Assembly (NCBI RefSeq): GCF_000482325.1
Contig: NZ_AXVA01000010.1
Span: 124,001 to 188,000 of the forward strand
Source of the DNA: Bacillus sp. UNC438CL73TsuS30
Lineage (GTDB): Bacteria; Bacillota; Bacilli; Bacillales; Cytobacillaceae
Direction: 5' to 3'
Length of the DNA stretch: 64,000 bases
Shown: piece by piece, positions 34,057 through 43,459 of the stretch
How the letters are laid out: each line of letters begins with the position of its first letter
Numbering within the stretch: position 1 is the first letter of the stretch
Made by a program: the position numbers and the translations under genes
The notes under the pieces: model-generated
Seen by the model: only the letters and a program-made list of their open reading frames with translations
The model's database searches: none
What the model was told of the DNA's origin: nothing

Positions 34057-37000
34057 ATGTCGGAAATAGCAAACAGAAAATCGCTGATTTGGGTATTAGC
34101 GTGCGGATTGTTGCTCTTGTCTGTGCTGTTTTTTAGCACAAACGCGTTTTCATTGGATGGAGCCAAACGTTTAGTTGTCTTTAACGGCGATCAATGGGAT
34201 ATGGAATCGGACAAGCAGCCCAACTGGTACACAAATGGAAATTCTGTATCCTTCCAGATTGATTTAACGGAGGATTTTAAAAACAGTCAGCCGGAAGGGG
34301 CGGAAAGGCCGTTTGAGGTTAGCGCATCTTACCCGGGTGCCGCGATGAAGCCGGAAATTACCGAGGTGAAAGACACAGAAAAAGGGTTTCAAGGTGGATA
34401 CACGGTAACCATTCCCTTGCCTGCGGACAGCAAGGACGGGGGTTTGGACGTCACGGTTGAGATGGTAAAGAAAAACACGTGGAAAATTCCTGAACATACG
34501 AGCACGTTTACAATTAAACGAGATACAACTAAGCCGGTTGTCGACGTTCAAACGAAGTTTCAGGACGGTGATTTTTCAGACGGCGGGTTTACGGAAAAGC
34601 CGGTCACGATGACGGTCAAAGTCGACGACGCTCACTTTGACCCTTCGAAGGATACGATTTCGGTTGTCAAAGATGATATAGCCTTAAGTTCGTCACCTGA
34701 ATGGAAGGACGGTCAAACGACTTTGACATTCGACCAAATCGGCGACTATGAAGTGACCGTTGTTGCAGCGGATGAGGCAGGAAACAAGAGTGAAGCGAAA
34801 AAGGTGACCTTTGGGATTTGGGATAAGGGTCCGCGCTTAACGATTGTGAATAGCAGGGAAAATGGCTCTTATAATGAGCCGGTTCAGTTGAAGGTCAGTG
34901 ATGATTTTAAGATTTGGGATGCCACTGCGGTGGTAGAGAAGGACGGGGAAACGACGACAAAATCCTTCGACGAACGCGGGAAGACTGCCACTCTTGAGCT
35001 TTCGGAACAAGGGGTTTATAAAGTAAAAGTCACGGTGAAGGATCGAAAAAATCCTGTCGGTTTCGACCTCGGTGAAACCACGTTTACCATTGATACCACG
35101 AAGCCGGAGCTTAGCTTTACCGGTGTGGAAGATCAGGGCAGCGACAAAAAGCCGCGAAAATTTGGAATCGATGTGAAGGATCCGAATTTGGATGAGGATT
35201 CAGTGCTGCTGAAGGTGACTCATGTTAGCGGTAAGAATGAAACGTTTGCAGGTAAAGAAGCTTATGGTGAGCACAGCCTCACTAAGGACGGGGTTTACAA
35301 GCTTGAGCTGTCGGCAGAAGATAAAGCCGGAAACACAGCAACGAAGACGATTACGTTTACCATTGACCAAACGGCGCCGGTGTTGGACATTTCGGATGTT
35401 CCCGGGTTTATCAATGGGGCGAAAGAGGTTATTTTTACCGCCCAAGATTTGACACTTGATTTAAGCAAAACTGTTATAAAAGTGGTAAAAGACGGGGATG
35501 CGTACTCGGAACCCATTTCATTTGCGCAAACGGGCACAAACGCTGTGGCCAAGCATACGTTTAAAGACGAGGGCAAATATGAACTGAGCTTAAACGCAAC
35601 CGACAAACTAGGAAATGCTTCACCGGAAAAAACGGCGGCATTTACGATTGATATGACAGCCCCGGTTGTTAAGATTTCCACGGTGGAAGATGGGGCCAAA
35701 TATGATCAGGATCAAAATGTAAAAATTTCTGTTCAGGATAAGTATCTTGATCAATACGACGTAGCCGTGAAGAAGGACGGAAAAGCGTATGACATCAAAA
35801 CGCTTGTCCTAGATGGCGATACTGCCACAACGGAACATCAATTTGACGAAGACGGAGTTTATGAAATCACGGTAACCTCCAAGGACAAGGCAGATAATGA
35901 AAAAACGGTTACCAAGACGTTTACGATTGATAAAACCGGCCCAGCGATTCATTTTTCCGATAATGTCGCACCGGGAGAGCACTACAATACCGATAAAACG
36001 GTCACCGTTTCGGTGGATGATTACACATTTGACCCGCAAAAGACGACGGTGAAGGTTCTGAAAAATGGGGAGGATGTCACGAAGAAAATCATCGGCGATT
36101 GGACATTCTCGGATCAATTTAAGTGGATTCTTCGCGGCGAGATGGAGCTTCCGTTTACAGAGGAAGGCGATTATGACCTCACCGTTACTTCAGAAGATAT
36201 TTTTGGAAAAACCAGCCGCAATCAGCTTTCGTTTGTGATTGATAAAACAGCTCCAGAAATTGCGTTGTCGGGAATCAATGAGGGGGCCTTCGTGCAAAAA
36301 GACGAAGTGACAATCGGCGTGGATGAAACCCATTACCAAACAGATAACGTGACGGTCACGGTTGGGGACAAAAAGCTGACCTTCAAAAATACGGGTATTC
36401 ACTCTGAAGTGAAAATTCCATTCACGACGGATGGCGATTACGTCATTACAGTTGAAGCGGAGGACAAAGCGGGCAATGTCGCTGAGACGAAAACCTTATC
36501 GTTTACGGTCGACACGATTGCACCAAAAATTAGTATTGTGAATAAGAATTCGGGTTCAGCGGTGAAGGATGATTCCTATTCCAGCAAGGATAAAGAGGTT
36601 TCTGTTATCGTCGAGGAGCATAATTTTAAAAATAATCATGTTGATGTAAATGTGAAGGAAAATGGCAAAAACATATCCATCGGTGAATGGAAAAATAGCG
36701 GTGAGACTTCAACGCTCGATTACGAATTTAAAGAGGACCGTGAGTATACAATTACGGTAGCGGCAGCCGACGCAGCCGGGAATAAGGGTGCTGAAAAATC
36801 GGTAACCTTTACAATTGACCATATCAATCCAGAGCTTGCGATTAGCGGGATTGGGGATGGGCAGAATTACAAGAGCAAGACTGCTGCATTTACGGTTAAG
36901 GATACCAATATTGATTTAAGCCAAACCTCGCTGAAGGTTTCTCGAAACGGCAAGCCCTATTCGGTAGGCTGGCTGGGGTTAACTTCAAAGACAAAAGGCG

Positions 37001-38823
37001 AGTTAAGCTACAATTTTAAGGATGAAGGAAAATATTTCGTTAAGCTCTCGACCACTGACAAAGCGGGCCGTGATACGAGCTTGAAGCCGGTTGAGTTTAT
37101 TATTGACCACACGAAGCCAGTGGTAAAAGTAGACGGAGTGGACAACAATTCGTTTAATCCGAAGAGTAAGAATGTGGCGATTTCGGTGGATGAAGAGAAC
37201 TATTCTACCAATCAGGTAGAACTCTCTGTTATGAAGGATGGTCAACCGTTTGGGATTGGAACAATGCCTGTAAAACAGCATTCGAATCTAAGCTACAATT
37301 TTTCAAAAGATGGTTTGTATTCAATTTTGATACGTGCGGAGGATAAGGCAGGCAATGGTCCGGTTGAGGTCAAGCGTACGTTTACGATTGATAAAACGAA
37401 ACCGGCAATTGAGATTACCGGTGTGGAACAGGGCGCCTATTATAAAGAGGACAAGCTTGTTAAGGCAACGATTCAGGACCGGAACTTTGATATCAATAAA
37501 ATCGTTGTTAAGAGGGATGGACACAATTATCCTGTTGGCGGATTTGTGGTGAGTGGGGATGTAGCGTCGTTCAGTCATAATTTTAGCAAAGAGGGCGATT
37601 ATCAGTTGACCGTCGATGCGACGGATAAAGCTGGGAATCATTTTAGTAAGGTAATGAAATTCACGATTGATAAAACCAAGCCGGTGATTACCCCGAAATT
37701 CAGAGGGCAGGACCGTGTGATTAAGAACGGCGCATTTATTAACGAGATTTTTACACCAGAATTTGCGCTCGATCACCCAAGTGATGATTCGATTATTTCG
37801 GTGGTTTTGAACGGTAAAAACATTGGAAAAAGTGCTCTGACCGCATCGAAGGAAATGGAGTATAAGTACAAGGTTGTTGCACGGGATAAGGCCGGAAATG
37901 AAACGGAGTTAGCGATTCATTTTACCTTGGATACATCGAAGCCGGAGCTTTCGATTACAGGTGTTTTGGATGGATTCTTTAAAAAGGATCTCTCGCCGTT
38001 TGTGACGTATTCGGATGTGCATTTGGATAAGGGCAAAACATCGGTAACGCTGGATGGCAGACCATATGTGAATGGAACGAAGCTGAATGAGGAGAAAGTT
38101 TATGTTCTGAAGGCGAAGGTGATCGATTTAGCGAAAAACGTTAGCTCGAGAACGATTGTGTTCACGATTGACAAGACGGCTCCGTCCATCAAGTTCAACG
38201 AGGCGATTTCAAATCAGTATTTTAAAGAGGACTTAATTCCGAAATTGCTGATTCAGGACCATAGTGCCTACGATATTATCGCGCAAACCCTGGACGGAGA
38301 AGATTATAAGTTAGGTGAGCCGATTACGTCTGAAGGGAAGCATGTTCTGTTCTTCGAGGTCAAGGATAAGGCTGGTAACATTAAGCAGATGAGTGTCGAG
38401 TTTATTCTTGATAAGACGGCGCCGAAGGTTGAATTAGAAGGCATTGAGAGCGGTAAAACCTATTATGACCCGGTACGTTTAGCGATACATCTGGATAATC
38501 CGAAAGATACGATTAAGGAAGTTTTAGTGAACGATGTGCCTGTGAAGGACCTTGTTGAGACGAAGGATGACAACGGGAACACGGTGTATTCGAAGAATTT
38601 TAAGAAAATTGGGTCGTATAAGGTGAAAGTTGTCGCGTTCGATGATGCCGGAAACAAGGTTACCAAAGAATTCCCATTTCAGATCGCCCAAAAGGCCGCG
38701 ATGATGAAGTTTTATGAGAATAAACCTTTGTTTGCAGGCAGTATTGTGGGTGTGTTGGCGTTGATTGGTTTGGGAGCTACGGCTGTGGTAAGAAGACGGA
38801 AAGAGGAAGATGTAAGTGAGTAA
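34057..38823 (+). CDS. Giant Ig-repeat surface protein, 1588 aa
   Basis: Signal peptide (LIWVLACGLLLLSVLFF), a unique N-terminal domain (about 30-150), then about 15 bacterial Ig-like repeats of roughly 90-100 residues, each ending in a pattern like AEDKAGN ... FTIDKTAP. It closes with one membrane helix (FAGSIVGVLALIGLGATAV) and a basic cytoplasmic tail (RRRKEEDVSE). There is no LPXTG motif, so it is anchored in the membrane and could reach through the wall. ATG 34057 follows GGGATAGGGAG; the frame from 34018 overlaps the previous gene. As last gene of the locus it may form an external fibre or scaffold, comparable in role to YueB/EsaA, which is missing here. Confidence 0.85.
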   Translation: MSEIANRKSLIWVLACGLLLLSVLFFSTNAFSLDGAKRLVVFNGDQWDMESDKQPNWYTNGNSVSFQIDLTEDFKNSQPEGAERPFEVSASYPGAAMKPEITEVKDTEKGFQGGYTVTIPLPADSKDGGLDVTVEMVKKNTWKIPEHTSTFTIKRDTTKPVVDVQTKFQDGDFSDGGFTEKPVTMTVKVDDAHFDPSKDTISVVKDDIALSSSPEWKDGQTTLTFDQIGDYEVTVVAADEAGNKSEAKKVTFGIWDKGPRLTIVNSRENGSYNEPVQLKVSDDFKIWDATAVVEKDGETTTKSFDERGKTATLELSEQGVYKVKVTVKDRKNPVGFDLGETTFTIDTTKPELSFTGVEDQGSDKKPRKFGIDVKDPNLDEDSVLLKVTHVSGKNETFAGKEAYGEHSLTKDGVYKLELSAEDKAGNTATKTITFTIDQTAPVLDISDVPGFINGAKEVIFTAQDLTLDLSKTVIKVVKDGDAYSEPISFAQTGTNAVAKHTFKDEGKYELSLNATDKLGNASPEKTAAFTIDMTAPVVKISTVEDGAKYDQDQNVKISVQDKYLDQYDVAVKKDGKAYDIKTLVLDGDTATTEHQFDEDGVYEITVTSKDKADNEKTVTKTFTIDKTGPAIHFSDNVAPGEHYNTDKTVTVSVDDYTFDPQKTTVKVLKNGEDVTKKIIGDWTFSDQFKWILRGEMELPFTEEGDYDLTVTSEDIFGKTSRNQLSFVIDKTAPEIALSGINEGAFVQKDEVTIGVDETHYQTDNVTVTVGDKKLTFKNTGIHSEVKIPFTTDGDYVITVEAEDKAGNVAETKTLSFTVDTIAPKISIVNKNSGSAVKDDSYSSKDKEVSVIVEEHNFKNNHVDVNVKENGKNISIGEWKNSGETSTLDYEFKEDREYTITVAAADAAGNKGAEKSVTFTIDHINPELAISGIGDGQNYKSKTAAFTVKDTNIDLSQTSLKVSRNGKPYSVGWLGLTSKTKGELSYNFKDEGKYFVKLSTTDKAGRDTSLKPVEFIIDHTKPVVKVDGVDNNSFNPKSKNVAISVDEENYSTNQVELSVMKDGQPFGIGTMPVKQHSNLSYNFSKDGLYSILIRAEDKAGNGPVEVKRTFTIDKTKPAIEITGVEQGAYYKEDKLVKATIQDRNFDINKIVVKRDGHNYPVGGFVVSGDVASFSHNFSKEGDYQLTVDATDKAGNHFSKVMKFTIDKTKPVITPKFRGQDRVIKNGAFINEIFTPEFALDHPSDDSIISVVLNGKNIGKSALTASKEMEYKYKVVARDKAGNETELAIHFTLDTSKPELSITGVLDGFFKKDLSPFVTYSDVHLDKGKTSVTLDGRPYVNGTKLNEEKVYVLKAKVIDLAKNVSSRTIVFTIDKTAPSIKFNEAISNQYFKEDLIPKLLIQDHSAYDIIAQTLDGEDYKLGEPITSEGKHVLFFEVKDKAGNIKQMSVEFILDKTAPKVELEGIESGKTYYDPVRLAIHLDNPKDTIKEVLVNDVPVKDLVETKDDNGNTVYSKNFKKIGSYKVKVVAFDDAGNKVTKEFPFQIAQKAAMMKFYENKPLFAGSIVGVLALIGLGATAVVRRRKEEDVSE

Positions 38824-38833
38824 GTTTTTGGGG

Positions 38834-38857
38834 AGCCAGGCGGATGCCTGGCTTTTT
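38834..38857 (+). terminator. Terminator of the T7SS locus
   Basis: AGCCAGGC (38834-38841) / GCCTGGCT (38846-38853) with GGAT loop, followed by TTTT. Confidence 0.85.
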
Positions 38858-38930
38858 GTGTTGTGGTTTTGGGGGCTTGAGTTGGTGTTAGGAACATAAA
38901 AATGGGCGGTTGGAACCTATTCGATTTATC

Positions 38931-39056
38931 GATACGGATGGATCGTATATCGATACAGAAAGAACATATAACGATACGGATGGATCGTATATCGATACAG
39001 AAGGAACATATAACGATACGGATGGATCGTATATCGATACGAATGGAACATAAATT
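38931..39056. repeat. 42-bp tandem repeat, three copies
   Basis: Units starting GATACGGATGGATCG recur at 38931, 38973 and 39015. Each unit contains a TATCGATAC core and, in the first two units, GAACATATAACG. The period of 42 keeps a frame open (RISIQKEHITIRMD), but there is no ribosome site. Confidence 0.85.
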
Positions 39057-39083
39057 GATAAGGCTAGGAAGGTTATATTACTC

Positions 39084-39392
39084 CTAGCTTGGATGATACT
39101 GATATTTTCCCAAATCAATGCTGCCGTGCAGGCCAACTTCCACTCCCTCGGCTTCAAGTGCAAACATCTGCTCTTGATAAGATTCATCGTATCGGTGGGC
39201 GATATGGCCTTTACCATTGATGACCCGGTGCCAGGGCAGGCGGTGTTTCCGGCTCATCGAATGGAGGATGCGCACAACTTGACGGGCAGCGCGTGGACTG
39301 CCGGCGAGCCCTGCAATCTGCCCGTATGTCATTACTTTTCCTGCAGGAATATTTTTAATGATACTAATCACATTTTCGGTAAACGGAGTCAT
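39084..39392 (-). CDS. Alkyltransferase-like protein (Atl/MGMT fold)
   Basis: Protein of 102 residues with the DNA-binding domain of O6-alkylguanine transferases (IPAGKVMTYGQIAGLAGSPRAARQVVRIL). The active-site PCHRV is replaced by PWHRV, the hallmark of Atl proteins, which bind alkylated guanine without repairing it and hand it to nucleotide excision repair. AAGGAAAGG precedes ATG 39392. It reads against spoIIID, with a spacer of more than 500 bases between the two starts. Confidence 0.88.
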   Translation of the reverse strand: MTPFTENVISIIKNIPAGKVMTYGQIAGLAGSPRAARQVVRILHSMSRKHRLPWHRVINGKGHIAHRYDESYQEQMFALEAEGVEVGLHGSIDLGKYQYHPS

Positions 39393-39795
39393 GTTGATAT
39401 CCTTTCCTTATGACTTATTTTAATTTTATTTGAAATCGGGGAAATCGACAAATTTCTTGGGAAATAGCAATACAGGGAAGTCATTTCCCGGAAAATAATA
39501 GGGATATCGCGGATTTCAGCATTTTCGCGGTGTTGTCGAATGGTGGAATGCTAGAGAATACTGATTTAAACAGTGTCCGATTTTTCAAAAAATTTCCGAA
39601 ACACCTTGTCCTGATTGTGTTTTTTGTGCATAAACCCGTATCCAAGCTAATAAACTGTTACAAACCTTTACAAAGAGAGTGTTTGAGGTGAGGAATCGTT
39701 TGTGGAGGGCGTGGATTTAGTCGGGGACATGATTATTCCTAGTATGATCAGAAGGTAGATTACTTTCTGTCGCATGGTGACCCATCAAAAGTAAT
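39393..39795. other. Long spacer between the atl-like gene and spoIIID
   Basis: A+T-rich stretch without a convincing gene. It contains a GGGAA/TTTCCC hairpin near 39475-39490 and the phrase GAGGTGAGG (39686-39694) that looks like a ribosome site but leads only to a six-codon frame. No confident promoter was seen. Confidence 0.5.
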
Positions 39796-39849
39796 GTCCA
39801 TCCCAGATGGACAAAGTGGTGAAAATGTCCTTTTGTGGTGCCTGTCACC
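39796..39849 (+). repeat. GTCCA...GGTGCCTGTCACC element, copy upstream of spoIIID
   Basis: GTCCATCCCAGATGGAC forms a GTCCA/TGGAC hairpin. The core GGTGCCTGTCACC is at 39837-39849, about 80 bases before spoIIID. Confidence 0.75.
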
Positions 39850-39868
39850 CATGCGGAAAGCAGAATTC

Positions 39869-39897
39869 GTCATTGTGATAAGCGAGTCTCATTTCAC
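39869..39897 (+). promoter_or_regulatory. Weak SigE-like promoter of spoIIID
   Basis: GTCATTGT (39869-39876), 13-base spacer, CATTTCAC (39890-39897). The -35 fits SigE, the -10 poorly. The position, about 30 bases before the GTG, is right. Confidence 0.3.
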
Positions 39898-39930
39898 ACT
39901 ACTCACATCCAATTTAGGGAGGGCGAGAGT

Positions 39931-40203
39931 GTGCACGATTACATCAAAGAGAGAACTATCAAGATTGGAAAGTATATCGTGGAGACGAGGAAAACGGTTC
40001 GCGTAATTGCGAAGGAGTTTGGCGTATCCAAAAGTACAGTCCATAAAGATTTGACAGAGAGGCTTCCTGAAATTAATCCAGAACTGGCGAATGAAGTAAA
40101 AGAGATTTTAGATTATCATAAATCGATCCGGCATTTAAGGGGCGGGGAAGCAACAAAAATGAAGTACCAAAAGGAAGAAAGAGAAGGCGAAGCGGTGAAA
40201 TAA
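39931..40203 (+). CDS. spoIIID: Sporulation transcription factor SpoIIID
   Basis: Mother-cell DNA-binding regulator, 90 residues, which modulates many SigE genes and helps switch to SigK. It has a helix-turn-helix (VRVIAKEFGVSKSTVHKDLTERL) and a basic C-terminus (HKSIRHLRGGEATKMKYQKEE). GTG 39931 (MHDYIKERTIKIGKY) matches the known N-terminus and follows GGGAGGGCGAGA. mbl follows, as in B. subtilis. A weak AAGGAA/TTCCTT hairpin at 40284-40305 may end the transcript. Confidence 0.95.
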   Translation: MHDYIKERTIKIGKYIVETRKTVRVIAKEFGVSKSTVHKDLTERLPEINPELANEVKEILDYHKSIRHLRGGEATKMKYQKEEREGEAVK

Positions 40204-40386
40204 TTTTAGAGAAATGCAAGACTTTTGGCGGAAGGGGGATTTGTGACTATAGGAGTGTGTTCATATGTAAGCGCTATATTTTTAAGGAAGCTTAACGAGT
40301 TCCTTTTCTAAAAAATTCGAGGACAATTACTGTTTTCGGATTTTTTTGATTTCCGACAAATAATTACATATTTTTGAGTTAAAAGT

Positions 40387-40414
40387 ATGGAATTTTCTTT
40401 GGTTGTGATACAAT
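40387..40414 (+). promoter_or_regulatory. SigA-type promoter of mbl
   Basis: ATGGAA (40387-40392), 16-base spacer, TACAAT (40409-40414) with an upstream TGTGA extension, about 45 bases before the start. Confidence 0.4.
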
Positions 40415-40459
40415 AAACAATTAGAGTAGTAGGATCCGTTAAGGAGGAAAGACAAGAGA

Positions 40460-41461
40460 ATGTTTGCTAGGGATATTGGTATTGATTTGGGTACTGCGAA
40501 CGTGTTGATTCACGTGAAGGGCCGTGGGATTGTGTTGAATGAGCCTTCTGTGGTGGCGATTGACCGAAATACGAATCGTGTTTTAGCGGTTGGTGAAGAG
40601 GCGCGCCGCATGGTGGGACGTACACCTGGGAACATTGTCGCGATTCGTCCGCTAAAGGATGGCGTAATCGCTGACTTTGATGTAACTGAAGCAATGTTAA
40701 AACATTTTATTAATAAGTTGAATGTAAAAGGATTTCTTTCGAAGCCGCGTATTTTGATTTGCTGCCCGACGAATATTACGAGTGTTGAGCAGAAGGCAAT
40801 CAAGGAAGCGGCTGAGAAGAGCGGCGGCAAGAAGATATATCTTGAAGAGGAGCCGAAGGTGGCGGCGATTGGCGCAGGGATGGATATTTTCCAGCCGAGC
40901 GGGAATATGGTCGTGGATATCGGCGGCGGTACGACGGATGTCGCCGTGCTTTCGATGGGCGATATCGTGACGTCTTCTTCGATTAAGATGGCGGGCGATA
41001 AGTTCGATATGGAGATTCTCAACCACATCAAGCGCGAGTACAAGCTGTTGATCGGGGAGCGTACGGCGGAGAATATTAAAATTAATATTGGGACGGTGTT
41101 TCCTGGTTCTCGTTCGGAAGAAATGGAGATTCGCGGCCGTGATATGGTTAGCGGTCTGCCACGCACGATTTCGGTTCGTTCGGAAGAGATTGAGGGGGCG
41201 CTTCGTGAGTCGGTTGCAGTGATTGTTCAGGCCGCGAAGAGTGTGCTTGAGCGGACTCCACCAGAGTTGTCTGCGGATATTATTGACCGCGGTGTGATTT
41301 TGACGGGTGGCGGTGCATTGCTGCACGGAATTGATATGCTGCTTGCGGATGAGTTGAAGGTACCGGTATTGGTTGCGGAGAATCCGATGGACTGCGTGGC
41401 GATCGGTACGGGAATTATGTTGGATAATATTGACCGGATTCCTGGTAGGAAGCTGGGATAA
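40460..41461 (+). CDS. mbl: Rod-shape actin homologue Mbl
   Basis: MreB-family actin filament protein, 333 residues, that organises cell-wall elongation. Actin-fold nucleotide motifs are clear: phosphate 1 IGIDLGTANVLIHV, phosphate 2 MVVDIGGGTTDVAV, adenosine loop ILTGGGALLHG. AAGGAGG precedes ATG 40460. Position after spoIIID identifies it as Mbl rather than MreB or MreBH. In B. subtilis flhO and flhP follow; here they are absent. Confidence 0.95.
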   Translation: MFARDIGIDLGTANVLIHVKGRGIVLNEPSVVAIDRNTNRVLAVGEEARRMVGRTPGNIVAIRPLKDGVIADFDVTEAMLKHFINKLNVKGFLSKPRILICCPTNITSVEQKAIKEAAEKSGGKKIYLEEEPKVAAIGAGMDIFQPSGNMVVDIGGGTTDVAVLSMGDIVTSSSIKMAGDKFDMEILNHIKREYKLLIGERTAENIKINIGTVFPGSRSEEMEIRGRDMVSGLPRTISVRSEEIEGALRESVAVIVQAAKSVLERTPPELSADIIDRGVILTGGGALLHGIDMLLADELKVPVLVAENPMDCVAIGTGIMLDNIDRIPGRKLG

Positions 41462-41473
41462 GTTTTTTGGTTA

Positions 41474-41514
41474 GAGCCTGATGACGCGTGGGTTATGCGT
41501 TGTTGGGCTTTTTT
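41474..41514 (+). terminator. Terminator of mbl
   Basis: GAGCCTGATGACGC pairs with GCGTTGTTGGGCTT through several G-U pairs, followed by TTTTG. Confidence 0.7.
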
Positions 41515-41729
41515 GTTGTGTTAAAGTGTAAAAACCGGAATAAGTACTCCACAAGATTCGCGTTTTTTTTACAAAAGGCGACCTTTTCCACAAAAAGTTG
41601 ATGAGTATTTTTAAAATATTTTTTATAATAGAAATAAGACTAGGCGAATAATTTTATAAAAACAATATAATTTAGGGAATAATATGTTTTAACTCGCTAG
41701 TTTTGGGAGAAACACAAAGGGGAATTCCG

Positions 41730-41999
41730 ATGTCCGAACAAGTGAAAACGAGGGAAGAATTAAAAAAGGAAAAAGCTGATTCGCAAAAAACGGCGGAAGA
41801 AGTACGCCCAGCGACAAAACGGGTGAGAGTACGCTTGATTCCGATTTGGCTGCGGCTTATTCTTTTGGTGATGAGTATATTTATTTGCGTCATGGCGGGA
41901 TCAGCGGTTGGCTATGGTATGCTTGGCGGCGGAAAAATTGCAGATGTTTTTAAGGAATCAACGTGGACGCATATCATCGACTTGGTTGATAAAAAATAA
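41730..41999 (+). CDS. EpuA-family small membrane protein (annotated in Bacilli as RNA polymerase beta-like)
   Basis: Protein of 89 residues: a charged N-terminus (MSEQVKTREELKKEKADS), the conserved KRVRVRLIPIWLRLILLV helix, and one membrane span with glycine-rich continuation (GSAVGYGMLGGG). This pattern is the EpuA family (PF11772), often misnamed RNA polymerase subunit beta because of its family label. ATG 41730 follows AAAGGGGAA. It lies between mbl and fabZ as in related genomes. It is probably an envelope-associated protein of unknown role. Confidence 0.8.
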   Translation: MSEQVKTREELKKEKADSQKTAEEVRPATKRVRVRLIPIWLRLILLVMSIFICVMAGSAVGYGMLGGGKIADVFKESTWTHIIDLVDKK

Positions 42000-42093
42000 A
42001 TCGATTGGAGGGAAGGGAGCAATCTCTTCCCTTTGTTTGTGTTTAATAGTAAAATGTATTTTAAGTAGCTAATCTTAGTAGGAGGTACTAAAA

Positions 42094-42528
42094 ATGCTTG
42101 ATATCGAACAAATTAAAGAAATTATTCCACACCGTTATCCATTTTTGCTGGTAGACCGAATTTTGGAGGTTGAGGAAGGAAAACGGGCGATTGGGATTAA
42201 AAATGTTTCAGCAAACGAGGAGTTTTTCAACGGACACTTTCCTGATTATCCGGTCATGCCTGGCGTTTTAATCGTGGAAGCATTGGCACAGGTTGGTGCT
42301 GTTGCCATGTTGAAAAAAGAGGAAAACCGTGGCCGATTAGCATTCTTTGCGGGGATTGACGGCTGCCGTTTCAAAAAACAGGTCAAGCCTGGGGACCAGC
42401 TTCGTCTTGAGGTTGAAATCATTCGTTTGCGCGGTCCAGTTGGAAAAGGAAAAGCTGTTGCGACGGTTGACGGTGAGATCGCCTGTGAAGCGGAAATTAC
42501 ATTTGCGCTGGGCGAGAAAAAAGAATAG
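42094..42528 (+). CDS. fabZ: 3-hydroxyacyl-ACP dehydratase FabZ
   Basis: Hot-dog-fold enzyme of 144 residues that removes water from 3-hydroxyacyl-ACP in fatty acid elongation. [11 protein letters not shown] and the catalytic stretch [22 protein letters not shown] contain the active His and Glu. A strong GGAGGT precedes ATG 42094. It stands alone rather than in a fab operon, as in B. subtilis (ywpB). Confidence 0.95.
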   Translation: MLDIEQIKEIIPHRYPFLLVDRILEVEEGKRAIGIKNVSANEEFFNGHFPDYPVMPGVLIVEALAQVGAVAMLKKEENRGRLAFFAGIDGCRFKKQVKPGDQLRLEVEIIRLRGPVGKGKAVATVDGEIACEAEITFALGEKKE

Positions 42529-42596
42529 TGTTTGGAGAAATGGCCGGGGGACTGGTCATTTTTTTGTGGGGTCGGTGTTATGGATTTGTTCCGTTT

Positions 42597-42845
42597 TTGA
42601 GGTTTTATGTTCTCTTTTGGTGATTATATGCTCCAAACGTTTGTTTAGTAATCAAATAGCTAGGCGGATGCCTAGCATCGTTAATTTTTTCCCTCACATT
42701 CAAGTGAACGGGCCATTTTTATGCGGATCTTGCCCTTAAAATTAACTTCTTCAAGGGTGATTTTAATTATATGTTCCATTACGAAAGAGATATGTTCCGA
42801 TTACGAGGAAATATGTTCTATCCCATCAATTAAATGTTCCGAACC
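42597..42845. repeat. Iterated ATATGTTCC motifs in the fabZ-ywpF spacer
   Basis: ATGTTC or a close variant occurs at least six times (for example near 42606, 42770, 42791, 42811 and 42833), mostly preceded by AT. A hairpin GCTAGGCGGATGCCTAGC (42659-42676) with T-rich 3' flank may end fabZ transcription. There is no gene. Confidence 0.65.
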
Positions 42846-42864
42846 GAACGAATCCACCCCAAAA

Positions 42865-42892
42865 CAAAAAGCCAGGCACCAAGCCTGGCTTA
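42865..42892 (-). terminator. Terminator of ywpF
   Basis: On the minus strand AAGCCAGGC / GCCTGGCTT followed by TTTGTTTTG, directly after the ywpF stop. Confidence 0.8.
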
Positions 42893-42895
42893 CAC

Positions 42896-43330
42896 TCACT
42901 GTGGAGTCTTCATCTTAATCTTCGGTTTACTTTTCATTTTTTCCTTAAACTCAGTCAGGAGGGCTTGGCCACTCAAACCTCTTTGAATCAAACTATCGAG
43001 CAGCAGCTCAGAATAATCACGGCGCAGACGGCGCAGACGGCCTTCCAACAACACACTCATATGATTTTCAAACTTATTCAACGTACCAATCTTCGTTTGG
43101 AAAAATGCCGGATCATTTTCAAGCTTCGTAATTACCGCTTCAACAATAATTTCACGGCCTTCATCCTGAATCTTTTTAAAATAATCATAAAGAGACAGAT
43201 CCGTATAAGCTTCCAGTAGCCAGGTGTGCTGCTCATCTTCTTTATTAATGATTAAACCATCATGTAACGGAATTTCCACAGAATTGTCATTCTCAACCAC
43301 TTCCAATGACACCAACTTGAACGATTTCAT
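42896..43330 (-). CDS. ywpF: YwpF-family protein
   Basis: Soluble protein of 144 residues beginning MKSFKLVSLEVVENDNSVE and ending in a basic Lys/Pro tail (EKMKSKPKIKMKTPQ). Start, length and position between fabZ and ssbB match B. subtilis ywpF, whose function is unknown (a link to envelope or virulence traits has been proposed for staphylococcal homologues). AGAAGGAGGT precedes ATG 43330. It is divergent from ssbB, sharing a spacer with ComK-type sites. Confidence 0.82.
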   Translation of the reverse strand: MKSFKLVSLEVVENDNSVEIPLHDGLIINKEDEQHTWLLEAYTDLSLYDYFKKIQDEGREIIVEAVITKLENDPAFFQTKIGTLNKFENHMSVLLEGRLRRLRRDYSELLLDSLIQRGLSGQALLTEFKEKMKSKPKIKMKTPQ

Positions 43331-43459
43331 TAGGTAAAACCTCCTTCTAGCATTTTGCCGCGGACCTATTCCCCCAAGTCAACGTGACGAATCACTTTTC
43401 CTAAATTATAACATATGCAGAATGAAAGCAAATGTCGAAAAATATATGTCGAATCTTGC

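Noticed and set aside
38902..39087. 61-codon frame MGGWNLFDLS... across the 42-bp repeat
   Set aside because: Open only because the repeat period is a multiple of three; no ribosome site and no conserved features.
40510..41326. Two long minus-strand frames inside mbl
   Set aside because: Antisense shadows of a strongly biased, highly conserved gene; no start signals.
41730..41999. RNA polymerase beta subunit
   Set aside because: The product is an 89-residue membrane protein of the EpuA type; the polymerase name is a family-label artefact.
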